DNA of 64,000 nt from Paenibacillus wynnii (GTDB lineage Bacteria > Bacillota > Bacilli > Paenibacillales > Paenibacillaceae): the NCBI RefSeq assembly GCF_000757885.1, contig NZ_JQCR01000003.1, forward strand, positions 1,736,001-1,800,000, written 5' to 3'. Shown one piece after another: positions 52,625 to 61,537 of the stretch. The stretch's first letter is position 1; every line of letters starts with the position of its first letter. The notes under the pieces were generated by a model. The model searched no databases. It worked only from the letters and a program-made list of their open reading frames with translations, and was not told the DNA's origin. A program made the position numbers and the translations under genes.

Positions 52625-52777
52625 GAATATTGGAGCTGGAGAAGCGTTAGTGGTCGCCCGAAAGCTTTTCGTAAGAAAAGCTCGCTTCGTAAGCATACGC
52701 TCTTCTCGGATTTCTACCGCGAACAGCGGTTTAAATCAGGAAATCCGAGAACAACAGCGATCGTAAGCTCAATATTC
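52625..52777 (+). repeat. Palindromic element, copy D (with inserted hairpin)
   Basis: Outer arms GAATATTGGAGCT (52625-52637) and AGCTCAATATTC (52766-52777). The inner stem is a perfect 12-bp pair, TTCTCGGATTTC (52703-52714) with GAAATCCGAGAA (52740-52751). Apical ACCGC / GCGGT pair. The conserved GAAGCGTTAGTGGTCGCC is at about 52641-52658, followed by about 40 extra bases with an AAAGCTTTTCG...CGAAAAGCT-like hairpin absent from other copies. Confidence 0.8.
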
Positions 52778-52808
52778 ACCGCAGTTACGGCTCAATCACC
52801 GAGCCAAT

Positions 52809-53816
52809 TTATTTTTTCGATGAATATTTACGCATATCGAAAGCAACGGCTGCGATGATGATCAAACCTTTGATAATCAACTGATAATAAGGGCTGATGC
52901 CGATAAAGGTCAAACCATAGTTGATTAGGGTGAAGATGATAACACCGACCAGAACGCCCGGTACAGTACCGATACCACCTGTTGTGGATACACCGCCGAC
53001 TACGCAGGCTGCGATCGCATCAAGCTCATACATGTTACCATAGTTGTTTGTAGCTCCGCCTGTTCTAGCAGCTTCAAGCACACCAGCCAGACCGTACAAA
53101 GCACCGGCAATAGCGTAGATGTAGATCAGGTTCTTGGAAACGTCGATACCGGATACTTTAGCAGCTTGCATGTTACCGCCGATAGCGTACATGTTCTTGC
53201 CAAGTTTTGTTTTGTTAAACAATACCCAGACAAAGGCGGCGACTACCAAGGCTATAATTACGATATACGGAATGGAATACTGACCGCTGCCAATAAATCC
53301 GGATCCGATTTTAGTGAAGTCAGGACGAAGACCGCCGATAGGTTGCGATTGGTTCGGGTCCATATCGAAGTACAGGGAGTTAACACCGTATACGATAACC
53401 ATTGTACCCAGCGTTGCGATAAACGGTGGAACATTAAGCTTGGAGACAATCAGACCATTCACGAGACCGCATATCAAACCTGCAATGATCGCAATGATAA
53501 TAGGCAGTAATACATTTAGATGCGGAAGATCTGGGAAGAAACGACGGGAATAATCTGGAATTTGCAACATGGAAGCAGAGATAACTGCCGTGAAACCTAC
53601 TACCCGACCTGCAGACAAGTCTGTACCAGCCGTGATGAGGATAAAAGCAACACCTAGTGCGATGATAATCCGCGTGGACGATTGAATCATAATGTCACGC
53701 AATGTGTTTACAGAAATAAAGGCTGGTTCGTATAAGGCAATACCCGCAATAAGCAATACCAATACGATGTAAATTGCGTTCTGTGTAATAAATGATTGAG
53801 CTTTTTTAGCGTTCAT
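52809..53816 (-). CDS. mglC: Galactose/methyl-galactoside ABC transporter permease
   Basis: A 335-residue permease with about ten membrane helices, in the RbsC/MglC family. The signatures TLRDIMIQSSTRIIIALGVAFILITAGTDLSAGRVVG and VVGGVSTTGGIGTVPGVLVGV are characteristic, and the Asp/Gly-rich GTDLS segment is the family hallmark. AAGGAGG precedes the ATG. It is the last gene of mglB-mglA-mglC, 107 bases after mglA. It should form the membrane channel of a galactose-type monosaccharide importer. Confidence 0.93.
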   Translation of the reverse strand: MNAKKAQSFITQNAIYIVLVLLIAGIALYEPAFISVNTLRDIMIQSSTRIIIALGVAFILITAGTDLSAGRVVGFTAVISASMLQIPDYSRRFFPDLPHLNVLLPIIIAIIAGLICGLVNGLIVSKLNVPPFIATLGTMVIVYGVNSLYFDMDPNQSQPIGGLRPDFTKIGSGFIGSGQYSIPYIVIIALVVAAFVWVLFNKTKLGKNMYAIGGNMQAAKVSGIDVSKNLIYIYAIAGALYGLAGVLEAARTGGATNNYGNMYELDAIAACVVGGVSTTGGIGTVPGVLVGVIIFTLINYGLTFIGISPYYQLIIKGLIIIAAVAFDMRKYSSKK

Positions 53817-53871
53817 TAGTAGTGTTCCTCCTTAAAGTTACGCGGAGCGTAGCTCTCTTCGTAAGCATTCA

Positions 53872-53893
53872 CCAGTTTTACTTGGCAAAACTG
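53872..53893 (-). other. Intercistronic hairpin between mglA and mglC
   Basis: CAGTTTT pairs with AAAACTG around a short loop within the mglA-mglC spacer. The spacer also carries two TTCG(T/A)AAGCAT words that recur inside palindromic element D. It may adjust relative expression or mRNA stability. Confidence 0.4.
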
Positions 53894-53923
53894 TCTTCGA
53901 AAGCATAATCTTATTTTCCTATC

Positions 53924-55435
53924 CTAGTGCTGTGCAGCGAGACGCATAACTTCGGTTTCCGTAGCCTGCTCGCCTTCTAATATACCTGTCAGTCTTCCTT
54001 CTGACATAACCATGACCCGATCGGACATTCCGAGAAGTTCCGGCATTTCAGAGGAAATCATAATGATGCTCTTACCTTGCTTCGCCAAATCAGCGATGAT
54101 CGTATAAATTTCGAACTTAGCTCCAACGTCGATACCGCGTGTTGGCTCATCGAGAAGAAGAATTTCAGGCTCGGTGAGCAGCCATCTGGCTAGCAATACC
54201 TTTTGCTGATTACCGCCTGATAAGTTCATGATTTGAGTTTTAGTCGTTGGTGTCTTGGTACGCAATTTTTCAATCATTCTATCCACTTCTATTTTTTTCT
54301 TCTTACCATCAAGTAGAAAGTACGGTTTCTGATAACGGTCAAGGTTTGCAATCGCACCATTCTCGTGTACGGACAATACTGGGAAAATACCCGTTACCCG
54401 CCGCTCTTCGGTCAGCAATGCCAATCCATGCTTCTTTGCATCTTTTGGTGAATTGATTTTTACCTGTTTTCCACCGATTGAAATCGTACCTGACTTAATC
54501 GCACGTAGACCAAACAATGCTTCAATTACTTCTGTACGTTGAGCGCCTACGAGTCCGCCTATACCGAGAATTTCACCACGTCTCAAATCGAATGAAACGT
54601 CTTTGAAGGATCTTGGTTCAGGAGAAGTTAAACCTTCTACTTTCATGTAGACTTCACTTGGTACGTTAAAACGTTCCGGGAAGCGGTTGGTCAAGTCCCG
54701 TCCTACCATCTTGGAGATAATGAGGTCGGTTGTCATCTCTACTGCGGGCCAGGTACCGATTTTTTTACCATCACGCATGATAGTGACATCGTCGGAAATT
54801 TCGAGAATCTCTTCCATCTTGTGAGATATATAAATAATGGCTACGCCTCTTTTTTTGAGATCACGGATTATCCGGAATAAATGCTCCACTTCCACGCTTG
54901 TTAGGGATGAAGTTGGTTCGTCCATTACAATAACGCGAGAATGAAAAGAGACTGCTTTCGCGATTTCAATGGATTGGATTTTGGATACGGACAGCTTGCC
55001 CACCAAAGTTTCGGGATTCAGATCGATATCCAGATCCTTAAAAAGGTTCTCCGTATCAGTGTACATTTTTTTGTGATCAATGAACTGAAGCGGCCCGATT
55101 CCTCTGGTCGGAAAACGTCCTAACCAGATATTTTCCATAACACTACGGAATGGCACAGGGTGCAGCTCCTGGTGAATCATTGAGATTCCGCTTTTGAGTG
55201 CATCGTTAGAGCTATTAATGGAGGCCTTTTCGCCGTCCAGAAAGATTTCACCGGCATCCGGTGAGTAAATTCCGAAGAGACATTTCATCAGTGTTGATTT
55301 CCCTGCACCATTTTCGCCCATAAGTGCATGAACGGATCCAGGTTTTACTTGCAAGCTTACACCATCTAGTGCTTTAACGCCGGGAAATTCCTTCGTGATG
55401 TTTTTCATTTCCAGCAAAAACTCGCTTTGAGCCAT
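53924..55435 (-). CDS. mglA: Galactose/methyl-galactoside ABC transporter ATP-binding protein
   Basis: A 503-residue protein with two fused ABC domains. The first half has an intact Walker A GENGAGKSTLMK (about 38-49), the variant signature LSVSKIQSIEIAKA and Walker B RVIVMDEPTSSL. The second half has a degenerate Walker A (GLVGAQRTEVIEALFG), the canonical signature LSGGNQQKVLLARWLL and Walker B EILLLDEPTRGIDVG, as usual in MglA/RbsA. The ATG at 55435 has a GGGGGCG site; the 13 codons before it are not coding. Between mglB and mglC, it powers sugar import. Confidence 0.94.
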   Translation of the reverse strand: MAQSEFLLEMKNITKEFPGVKALDGVSLQVKPGSVHALMGENGAGKSTLMKCLFGIYSPDAGEIFLDGEKASINSSNDALKSGISMIHQELHPVPFRSVMENIWLGRFPTRGIGPLQFIDHKKMYTDTENLFKDLDIDLNPETLVGKLSVSKIQSIEIAKAVSFHSRVIVMDEPTSSLTSVEVEHLFRIIRDLKKRGVAIIYISHKMEEILEISDDVTIMRDGKKIGTWPAVEMTTDLIISKMVGRDLTNRFPERFNVPSEVYMKVEGLTSPEPRSFKDVSFDLRRGEILGIGGLVGAQRTEVIEALFGLRAIKSGTISIGGKQVKINSPKDAKKHGLALLTEERRVTGIFPVLSVHENGAIANLDRYQKPYFLLDGKKKKIEVDRMIEKLRTKTPTTKTQIMNLSGGNQQKVLLARWLLTEPEILLLDEPTRGIDVGAKFEIYTIIADLAKQGKSIIMISSEMPELLGMSDRVMVMSEGRLTGILEGEQATETEVMRLAAQH

Positions 55436-55511
55436 TTTCTTACGCCCCCTAAGTTTTTTTTTTATGAGAGGCACAGCGGTTCTATCCTGTTCCCTACCCG
55501 AAAGGAAGTTC

Positions 55512-55531
55512 CGGGGAGCAAGCGCTCCCCG
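55512..55531 (-). other. Intercistronic hairpin after mglB
   Basis: CGGGGAGC pairs perfectly with GCTCCCCG around a 4-base loop (8 bp), in the 121-base spacer between mglB and mglA. It has no T-run. Such hairpins commonly protect the abundant binding-protein mRNA, giving more MglB than MglA/MglC. Confidence 0.7.
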
Positions 55532-55556
55532 TCCACCCTTTATTTAAAGAATTTTA

Positions 55557-56627
55557 TTATTTTACTTCATCAACGTTTTCTTTAGTGATCTTTTTGTAGG
55601 AGATCCACACGTATTGGTTGTCAGTGATGTCAAAGCCTACGTTATCTTTTGTTGGTGTTTCGCCTTTAGCAAGCAAAGCGGCAACAGTGATAGCTGCTTT
55701 ACCTTGGTTGTTAGCATCGTTCAAAACAGTACCAAGCATTGTGCCATCTTTAAGAGCTTGAACAGCAGGAGCAGTAGCATCAACACCTACTACAGGCATA
55801 TATTTGTCGCCAGTGAAGTATCCAGCAGCTTTCAAAGCTTCGATAGCTCCAAGAGCCATGTCATCGTTGTTAGCTAGAACAGCTTCAATTTTGTCGCCGT
55901 TAGATCCCAAGAATGCAGCCATTTTTTCTTGACCTTTTACGCGATCCCACATTGCAGTATCTTCAGCCAATTTTTCAACTTTGATTCCAGCATCTTCGAT
56001 AGCTTGGATGGAGTAAGTTGTACGAAGCTCAGCATCTTGGTGTCCTGGCTCGCCTTTAAGCATTACATATTGAAGTACTCCATCTTTGTTCTTGTCAGCT
56101 TCTGGGTGTGCTTTCCAGTAGTCAACAACCAGTTGGCCGGACATTGTGCCTGACTCTTCTGCTTTAGCGCCTACATAGTATACTTTGTCCCATTTCTTCA
56201 TATCTTCAGGAAGCGGTTCGCGATTCAGGAATACAACTGGAATGCTTGCTGCTTTTGCTTTGTCGATGATAACGCCGGCAGCTGTACGGTCAACCGGGTT
56301 GATCAACATACCGTTATATTTTTTTGTAACGAACAAGTCAACCTTGTCATTTTGTGTTGGTTGGGAGTTTTGGCTATCCACGATGTCTACATCTGCAATA
56401 CCTTCAGCAGAAGTTTGGATTGCGTTACGAACACCAGTCATGAAAGTGTCGTCAAATTTGTAAATTGCTACCCCAACTTTTGGAGTTTTAGCTGCATCGG
56501 CAGCAGGAGCAGTAGTTGCTTCAGCAGCATTGTTACCTGTGTTAGCTTCTTTGTTGTTGCCGCCGCAGCCTGCAAGAGCAGCACCCAGCAAAGCACTAGC
56601 GAGTAATACGGAAGTGATTTTTTTCAT
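55557..56627 (-). CDS. mglB: Galactose-binding lipoprotein
   Basis: A 356-residue periplasmic-binding-type lipoprotein. The signal peptide ends in LAGC (Cys at about 21), followed by a GGNNKEA-rich spacer. The mature domain is MglB-like: GVAIYKFDDTFMTGVRNAI, LFVTKKYNGMLINPVDRTA, VFLNREPL, and the hinge/sugar-contacting AVLANNDDMALGAIEALKAAG and VVGVDATAPAVQALKDG. The calcium-binding loop of E. coli MglB (DxNxDxQ) is partly mirrored by ADKNKDGVL. AGGAGG precedes the ATG. First gene of mglBAC, with a cre-like site upstream. Confidence 0.94.
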   Translation of the reverse strand: MKKITSVLLASALLGAALAGCGGNNKEANTGNNAAEATTAPAADAAKTPKVGVAIYKFDDTFMTGVRNAIQTSAEGIADVDIVDSQNSQPTQNDKVDLFVTKKYNGMLINPVDRTAAGVIIDKAKAASIPVVFLNREPLPEDMKKWDKVYYVGAKAEESGTMSGQLVVDYWKAHPEADKNKDGVLQYVMLKGEPGHQDAELRTTYSIQAIEDAGIKVEKLAEDTAMWDRVKGQEKMAAFLGSNGDKIEAVLANNDDMALGAIEALKAAGYFTGDKYMPVVGVDATAPAVQALKDGTMLGTVLNDANNQGKAAITVAALLAKGETPTKDNVGFDITDNQYVWISYKKITKENVDEVK

Positions 56628-56703
56628 TATTCATTGACCTCCTGATTATATTTCTTTTTTGTTATCCCGTGTTGTCCCGGGTACATCCTTATTATGCATT
56701 ACT

Positions 56704-56717
56704 TGAAAACGGTTGCG
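56704..56717 (+). promoter_or_regulatory. cre-like site upstream of mglB
   Basis: TGAAAACGGTTGCG matches the catabolite-responsive consensus TGWAANCGNTNWCA at all positions but the last two or so (core TGAAAACGGT intact). It lies 77 bases upstream of the mglB start, consistent with CcpA control of sugar uptake. Confidence 0.5.
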
Positions 56718-56823
56718 AATATAAAATACTACTCTGTTTTATGAAAATTCTAATGTACTGCCCAGACTCTTATAACAATACTCATATAGTTATAAAATCC
56801 TCCTTTCATTTTGAGGAATCAGG

Positions 56824-57849
56824 TTATCTGACGAACGGAAACAACAGCTTCTGGTTTTCCGGCCACAACATATTTTCCAGATCAATGAGCTTCGTACCCG
56901 TATCCACCCGATCTGGCACATCTATACCTTCTGTTACCTCTACAGCATGCTTCACAGCCAAATAACCGTTACTAAAAGGGTTTTGGATTACCGCAGCTTG
57001 TACTGTTCCGTCCTGCAGCAGTTCCATCATGGCTGGAGAGCTATCAAATGCAACCATTTTTATCTTATCCAATTCTGAGTTTTGTATGACTTTTGCTGCT
57101 CCCTGAGATGCAATTTCGTTCAACGTTGCTATGCCGCGTAAATTCGGATGCTTAATGAGCATAAGTCGTGTAAGGTCCTCTGCATCCTTAATCTCTGAAT
57201 TGGTGTAAGAGATCTGAACAATATGAACCTCAGGGTATCTGGCTGCGTAATTCAAAAATCCTTTCTCTCGTTCATCCGCATCCCTGGCTCCTAGATCCAT
57301 GGAACTAGAGGATTCGTCCTCCTCGTGGGAAGACATGTTAGTAAAATTAATAATCCCGATTTCACCGTATCCGTTCAGAAGCTTTATAAGCCTTTCTGCG
57401 GATTTTTGTCCGGCTTCATAACTATTCGCTCCCACGTAGGTTGTAACTCTAGCCGAACCAACCTCTGCATCCACCGAAATTACAGGTATTTTGTAGTACG
57501 ATGCTTTATCTACAACCTGCGCAAGTCCCATATAGCTGCTGGCTGCCAAAATAATAGCATCGGCTTTTGCCGAAATGGAGTCCTCTACCATTTGTATCTG
57601 ATCCGTGACGTCGCTCTCAGAATTTGGGGCCTTAAAGGTCAAATTAACATTGAACTCTTTCGCTGCAGCCTCCGCCCCCTGCTTGACGGTATTCCAGTAT
57701 TCCCCTCTGTTCATCTTCACGATCATATGAATATTATGGGTTTCACTACTTTTACCAATATAGGTAGGTGTTGCGCTAAAGCAGGAAGTAACTGTTACCC
57801 AAAGGGCAACGCACAGCAGCAAGGTTAAGCCAAATCGAACTTTTTTCAT
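56824..57849 (-). CDS. Sugar-binding lipoprotein of the sensor operon (RbsB/YtfQ-like)
   Basis: A 341-residue lipoprotein with its lipobox at about VTSC (Cys at about 23) and a periplasmic-binding-protein I fold: IHMIVKMNRGEYWNTVKQGAEAAAKEF, AIILAASSYMGLAQVVDKA, IPVISVDAEVGSARVTTYVGANSYEAGQ, IATLNEIASQGAAKVI and VAFDSSPAMMELLQDGTV. It is not the transporter receptor (mglB has its own gene): its start overlaps the kinase stop by 4 bases (ATGA), so it is coupled to the two-component pair. The likely role is to present sugar to the kinase extracellular domain. Confidence 0.88.
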   Translation of the reverse strand: MKKVRFGLTLLLCVALWVTVTSCFSATPTYIGKSSETHNIHMIVKMNRGEYWNTVKQGAEAAAKEFNVNLTFKAPNSESDVTDQIQMVEDSISAKADAIILAASSYMGLAQVVDKASYYKIPVISVDAEVGSARVTTYVGANSYEAGQKSAERLIKLLNGYGEIGIINFTNMSSHEEDESSSSMDLGARDADEREKGFLNYAARYPEVHIVQISYTNSEIKDAEDLTRLMLIKHPNLRGIATLNEIASQGAAKVIQNSELDKIKMVAFDSSPAMMELLQDGTVQAAVIQNPFSNGYLAVKHAVEVTEGIDVPDRVDTGTKLIDLENMLWPENQKLLFPFVR

Positions 57850-59669
57850 TCAGGAGTCCCTCCCTCTTTAACTATAGGGGCTTCTTGGTTGATTAAAGCA
57901 GGAAATGTAATGGTGACGGTTGTTCCTTCTTCAATTTCACTTTCAAAAGAAAGCCCGTATTCACGTCCGAAGTATAGTCCGATACGCTCATTGACATTTC
58001 GTACACCTACACCGGATCCGCCTCCGCTCTTGCTTCCCCCTGTCAAAATCCCTTTCAGAGTTTCCTCCGACATCCCCAGTCCGTTATCACAAATCGAAAT
58101 TTCTACAATGCCTTCCTTAAGTTTTGCCTGAATAGAAATTAGACCTTCATCCGGCATCATCTCAATACCGTGATATAGGGCATTCTCCACAATAGGCTGC
58201 AAAATAAGCTTAATGGTCTGATAAGGCAAAACTTCCTCGTCTGCAAATATCTCAAAGCGAAATTTATTCTTGAACCGGAAGCTCTGAATAACCAGATAAT
58301 GCCGGATATGATCCAGCTCCTCTTGAATGGTTATGATATTCTTCCCTTTGCTTAAGCTGATACGGAAAAACTTGGATAGAGACTGAATCATCGTTACCAC
58401 TTCATCTGTTTTACCGCGCTCCGCTAACCGGATAACCGAATTCAGCGTGTTATAGAGAAAGTGAGGATTGATCTGCGATTGCAATACTTCCAGCTCACCC
58501 TTCCGCTTGGTCTCCTGTTCATAAATAATTTGATCCATCAACTGGCGGATACGCTGCAGCATTAAGTTGAACCTTTTGGAGAGTTGTTCTACCTCATACG
58601 TTCCACTGACATCTATTGGAGTGTTCAAGTCTCCCTCTCCCACCTGCTTAACCGTCCGTTCCAGCTTGCGGATTGGGCTTGCGATCAGAGCAGACATGAG
58701 GACTGAGGCGATAATCACACCTAGGATGACAACAGCCAAAAAACCGGCTAGAAACTGATTTAAGTCTCGCTTCGTGGTAACAATCTCGTCGTAATACGCT
58801 ACACCCACGATCTTCCAGCCTGTCTGTGCCAGAGTACGAACGGTAATAAAACGTTTCTCCCCGGTCGATTCATCCAAATAGCTTCGATAAGCATATTCAA
58901 GGACCGGTTCCACATTCTCGTATTTTAATCCGGCATAAATAAGCTGCTGTTGAGGATGGTACACAATATTACCTAAAGGGTCCAGGATGTAAGCGTATCC
59001 TCTTTTGCCTAGCTTTACCTGTTTGCTTAGCTCATCGATCGTCCGAAAGTTAAAGTCTATCAGTAAAATCCCGGTTTTAAGTACTCCATTCTCTCTGTAC
59101 TGTACCAATTTGCTCATGGAGACGACCCATGTATATTGATTCTTGAATAAATTTTGAATATGCGGGGGGGAAAATGAGATTTCCGTGGTACGCGTCGGTG
59201 CAGTGAACCAGCTTTGGTTCCCCAGCTGCGTATTATTGCGCATCGTCGTATTCGGCACATCAAGTACCAGTTTTCCCTGGGGTGTAAACAATGCAACAGA
59301 TACTAAATCTTCCCGTGTCTCAAGAAGAGTGGACAGCCTTTCCTTTAGGAGCGGAGTATCGATGGATGAAGTCTGGGAGATTTGTTCCTCTGCTTTCTCA
59401 TAGATATTACGCATACCTTTGACATACAGCTCCAAGTTGTAGTTCACCTGTTCTATAATTTGCTGCATATTAAGATTAGCATTGTCTTCAGCGGTCTTAG
59501 CAAACTTGTTATATAGCATAAAACTCACAATAACCGCTACAAGAACGGCAACGGTTGTGAAGGTAACTGTAATTAGGAATTGGATGCTGCGCAGCTTGGA
59601 GGAAAGCCGAAGCTTCCCTCCCTTGCGCCGCTCAGGTCGTAGCGGAAAAAAAGCCTTCTTCATCGACAT
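57846..59669 (-). CDS. YesM-type sensor histidine kinase of the mgl locus
   Basis: A 607-residue membrane kinase. TM1 at about 28-50, an extracytoplasmic double Cache-type sensor (about 55-285, with FRTIDELSKQVKLGKRGYAYILDPLGNIVYHP), TM2 at about 290-312, HAMP (KLERTVKQVGEGDLNTPI), a His_kinase domain with SQINPHFLYNTLNSVIRLAERG, and an HATPase domain ending GVGVRNVNERIGLYFG and EEGTTVTITFP. It lies 3 bases after the regulator gene and overlaps the sugar-binding lipoprotein gene. It should phosphorylate the AraC-type regulator upstream. Confidence 0.93.
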   Translation of the reverse strand: MSMKKAFFPLRPERRKGGKLRLSSKLRSIQFLITVTFTTVAVLVAVIVSFMLYNKFAKTAEDNANLNMQQIIEQVNYNLELYVKGMRNIYEKAEEQISQTSSIDTPLLKERLSTLLETREDLVSVALFTPQGKLVLDVPNTTMRNNTQLGNQSWFTAPTRTTEISFSPPHIQNLFKNQYTWVVSMSKLVQYRENGVLKTGILLIDFNFRTIDELSKQVKLGKRGYAYILDPLGNIVYHPQQQLIYAGLKYENVEPVLEYAYRSYLDESTGEKRFITVRTLAQTGWKIVGVAYYDEIVTTKRDLNQFLAGFLAVVILGVIIASVLMSALIASPIRKLERTVKQVGEGDLNTPIDVSGTYEVEQLSKRFNLMLQRIRQLMDQIIYEQETKRKGELEVLQSQINPHFLYNTLNSVIRLAERGKTDEVVTMIQSLSKFFRISLSKGKNIITIQEELDHIRHYLVIQSFRFKNKFRFEIFADEEVLPYQTIKLILQPIVENALYHGIEMMPDEGLISIQAKLKEGIVEISICDNGLGMSEETLKGILTGGSKSGGGSGVGVRNVNERIGLYFGREYGLSFESEIEEGTTVTITFPALINQEAPIVKEGGTPE

Positions 59670-59672
59670 GGC

Positions 59673-61322
59673 TTATCCTCCCCTGGAGCTGTTTTTGTAC
59701 TCTTTAGGAGATTGTCCATATTTTTTGCGGAAGCAAAAGCTGAAGTAATTCGGATCAGCAAAGCCGATTTTCTCCGCAATCTCAAAAGCCTTAAGCTCTG
59801 TTGAACGCAGCAAGTCCTTTGCGGCCTCAAGCCTAATTTGCAGCAGGTAGCTGACAAAAGTCATTTTCGTTTCTTTTTTGAAGATGCTGCTGAAATAACC
59901 TGTGCTGATGTGGAGATGCTGACAAACCTTACCGACTGAAATATCAGATTCCTCATAATGGGCCCGGATGTACCCTTTAGCCTGTTCAATCAACAGTTTA
60001 TAGCTGGACTGCCGCTCCGTAGCGATATTATCCATAAGCCGGGTGCATACCGAAATGATCCATTGTTTAGCCTCACCCATATTATTAAAGCGGTTCATGA
60101 CCATTAGTGAAGAAAAGCCAGGTCCAAACAACTCTGTGGTCTCACTGCCTGCTTCTTTGGCTACACGCAGGATCGATGTCATAATCTCCAGCAGAAAAAT
60201 TTGATAGTCCTGGGTGGAAACCTGATCCACATCCAAACCGCTGAACAGTTCATCGATGGTTTCGGTTAACTCCTGCACGGTACCCAGCTTCAGGGTTCGA
60301 ATCAAAGCCTGTTCAGTCAACTCATCATAGGCAAGCATCCGATTAGAGCGGGATTCAACATCCTCAATCCAGATCACCCTATTGTTGCCCAGAACAAGCC
60401 GGTAATCCAAGGCCTGCGAAGCGTCTGTGAAAGAATTGAACAACAGTGCCGCGGATTGACACACCGTTCCGGCTCCTGCGGTAATAGTCAGCTTCAAAAA
60501 TCGCTGCACGCTCTGTCTAATTTCCTCTAGAATCGCAAAAGTCTTGCCGGTAATCTCTGCCTCTTCCAGCGTTCCGCTCACCGAGAGCATAACGATATCA
60601 TCTCTATGGATAAACACCTTGCCAAAGTCGTGCTTCATGCAGATTTCCTCGGCGATATTAAGCACAGCGAACAGCTGTAAATTACGATCTCCAGTATCTC
60701 TCAAGGAAACCTGTCTTGTTCCCGAGATGTTAGACTGTCCATCCCCGCGGATATAATCCACACTTATTACAGAAGCCTGAAATAAGGCGCCGGAAAGCTT
60801 CAGCCCGTATTCTGCACTCTTCTCGGCAATCTCCGCAGAAGGAAGTCTACGGGAAACAAGGGAAGACAGGAATTGCTCACGAAGTACAGGCAGACTTTTA
60901 CGATAATGTTCGCTGAGAACATAAACATTTTCTTTCTCGGAGATCTCAGCTTCAATCTGTTCTCTTACCTTAATCAGGATGTCTATCAGTTCCTGAGCAG
61001 AGAAAGGCTTCAGTACATATTCATCGATTTGCAGCTTGATGGCCCGCTGGGCATATTCAAATTCATCATATCCTGTTAATATAATTATTTTTGTATTCGG
61101 ATGGCGACTGCGAATCCACTCCGCAAGCTGCAGTCCGTTCATAAATGGCATCTGAATATCAGTTACAACTACATCCGGCATGAGTCGGTCAATCGATTCT
61201 GCCGCCTCTCTTCCGTTCTCCGCCTGATCAACTACTTCAAAACCGTATTTTGCCCAATCGATCTGAGCGATAATCCCTTCTCTTACATCTTCTTCGTCTT
61301 CAACCAAAATTAATTTATACAT
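59673..61322 (-). CDS. YesN-type response regulator of the mgl locus
   Basis: A 549-residue regulator. Receiver domain (about 1-125) with its acceptor Asp at about residue 55 (DVVVTDIQMPFMNGLQLAEW). A long central region is followed by two AraC helix-turn-helix motifs in the last 105 residues (ISVGKVCQHLHISTGYFSSIFKKET and AFEIAEKIGFADPNYFSFCFRKKYGQSPKEY). AGAGGG precedes the ATG. First gene of the regulator-kinase-binding protein unit, immediately upstream of mglBAC, which it most likely activates. Confidence 0.94.
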   Translation of the reverse strand: MYKLILVEDEEDVREGIIAQIDWAKYGFEVVDQAENGREAAESIDRLMPDVVVTDIQMPFMNGLQLAEWIRSRHPNTKIIILTGYDEFEYAQRAIKLQIDEYVLKPFSAQELIDILIKVREQIEAEISEKENVYVLSEHYRKSLPVLREQFLSSLVSRRLPSAEIAEKSAEYGLKLSGALFQASVISVDYIRGDGQSNISGTRQVSLRDTGDRNLQLFAVLNIAEEICMKHDFGKVFIHRDDIVMLSVSGTLEEAEITGKTFAILEEIRQSVQRFLKLTITAGAGTVCQSAALLFNSFTDASQALDYRLVLGNNRVIWIEDVESRSNRMLAYDELTEQALIRTLKLGTVQELTETIDELFSGLDVDQVSTQDYQIFLLEIMTSILRVAKEAGSETTELFGPGFSSLMVMNRFNNMGEAKQWIISVCTRLMDNIATERQSSYKLLIEQAKGYIRAHYEESDISVGKVCQHLHISTGYFSSIFKKETKMTFVSYLLQIRLEAAKDLLRSTELKAFEIAEKIGFADPNYFSFCFRKKYGQSPKEYKNSSRGG

Positions 61323-61537
61323 GCATTCATCCCTCTTTGAATATGGTTATATTTCGTTTTCACAAGTCACATATTAACTCTATTCTATATGATACATTCG
61401 ACACGATCTATGTTTAGTTGCGATGTTACTTTAAACCAGTTCGTCTACGAAAACCATACAAGCATTGTTATTGTTTTTATGGGCAAGATAAATTATAGCT
61501 CATTATTTAACAATTGTAATATATTGATGGAGGAGAA

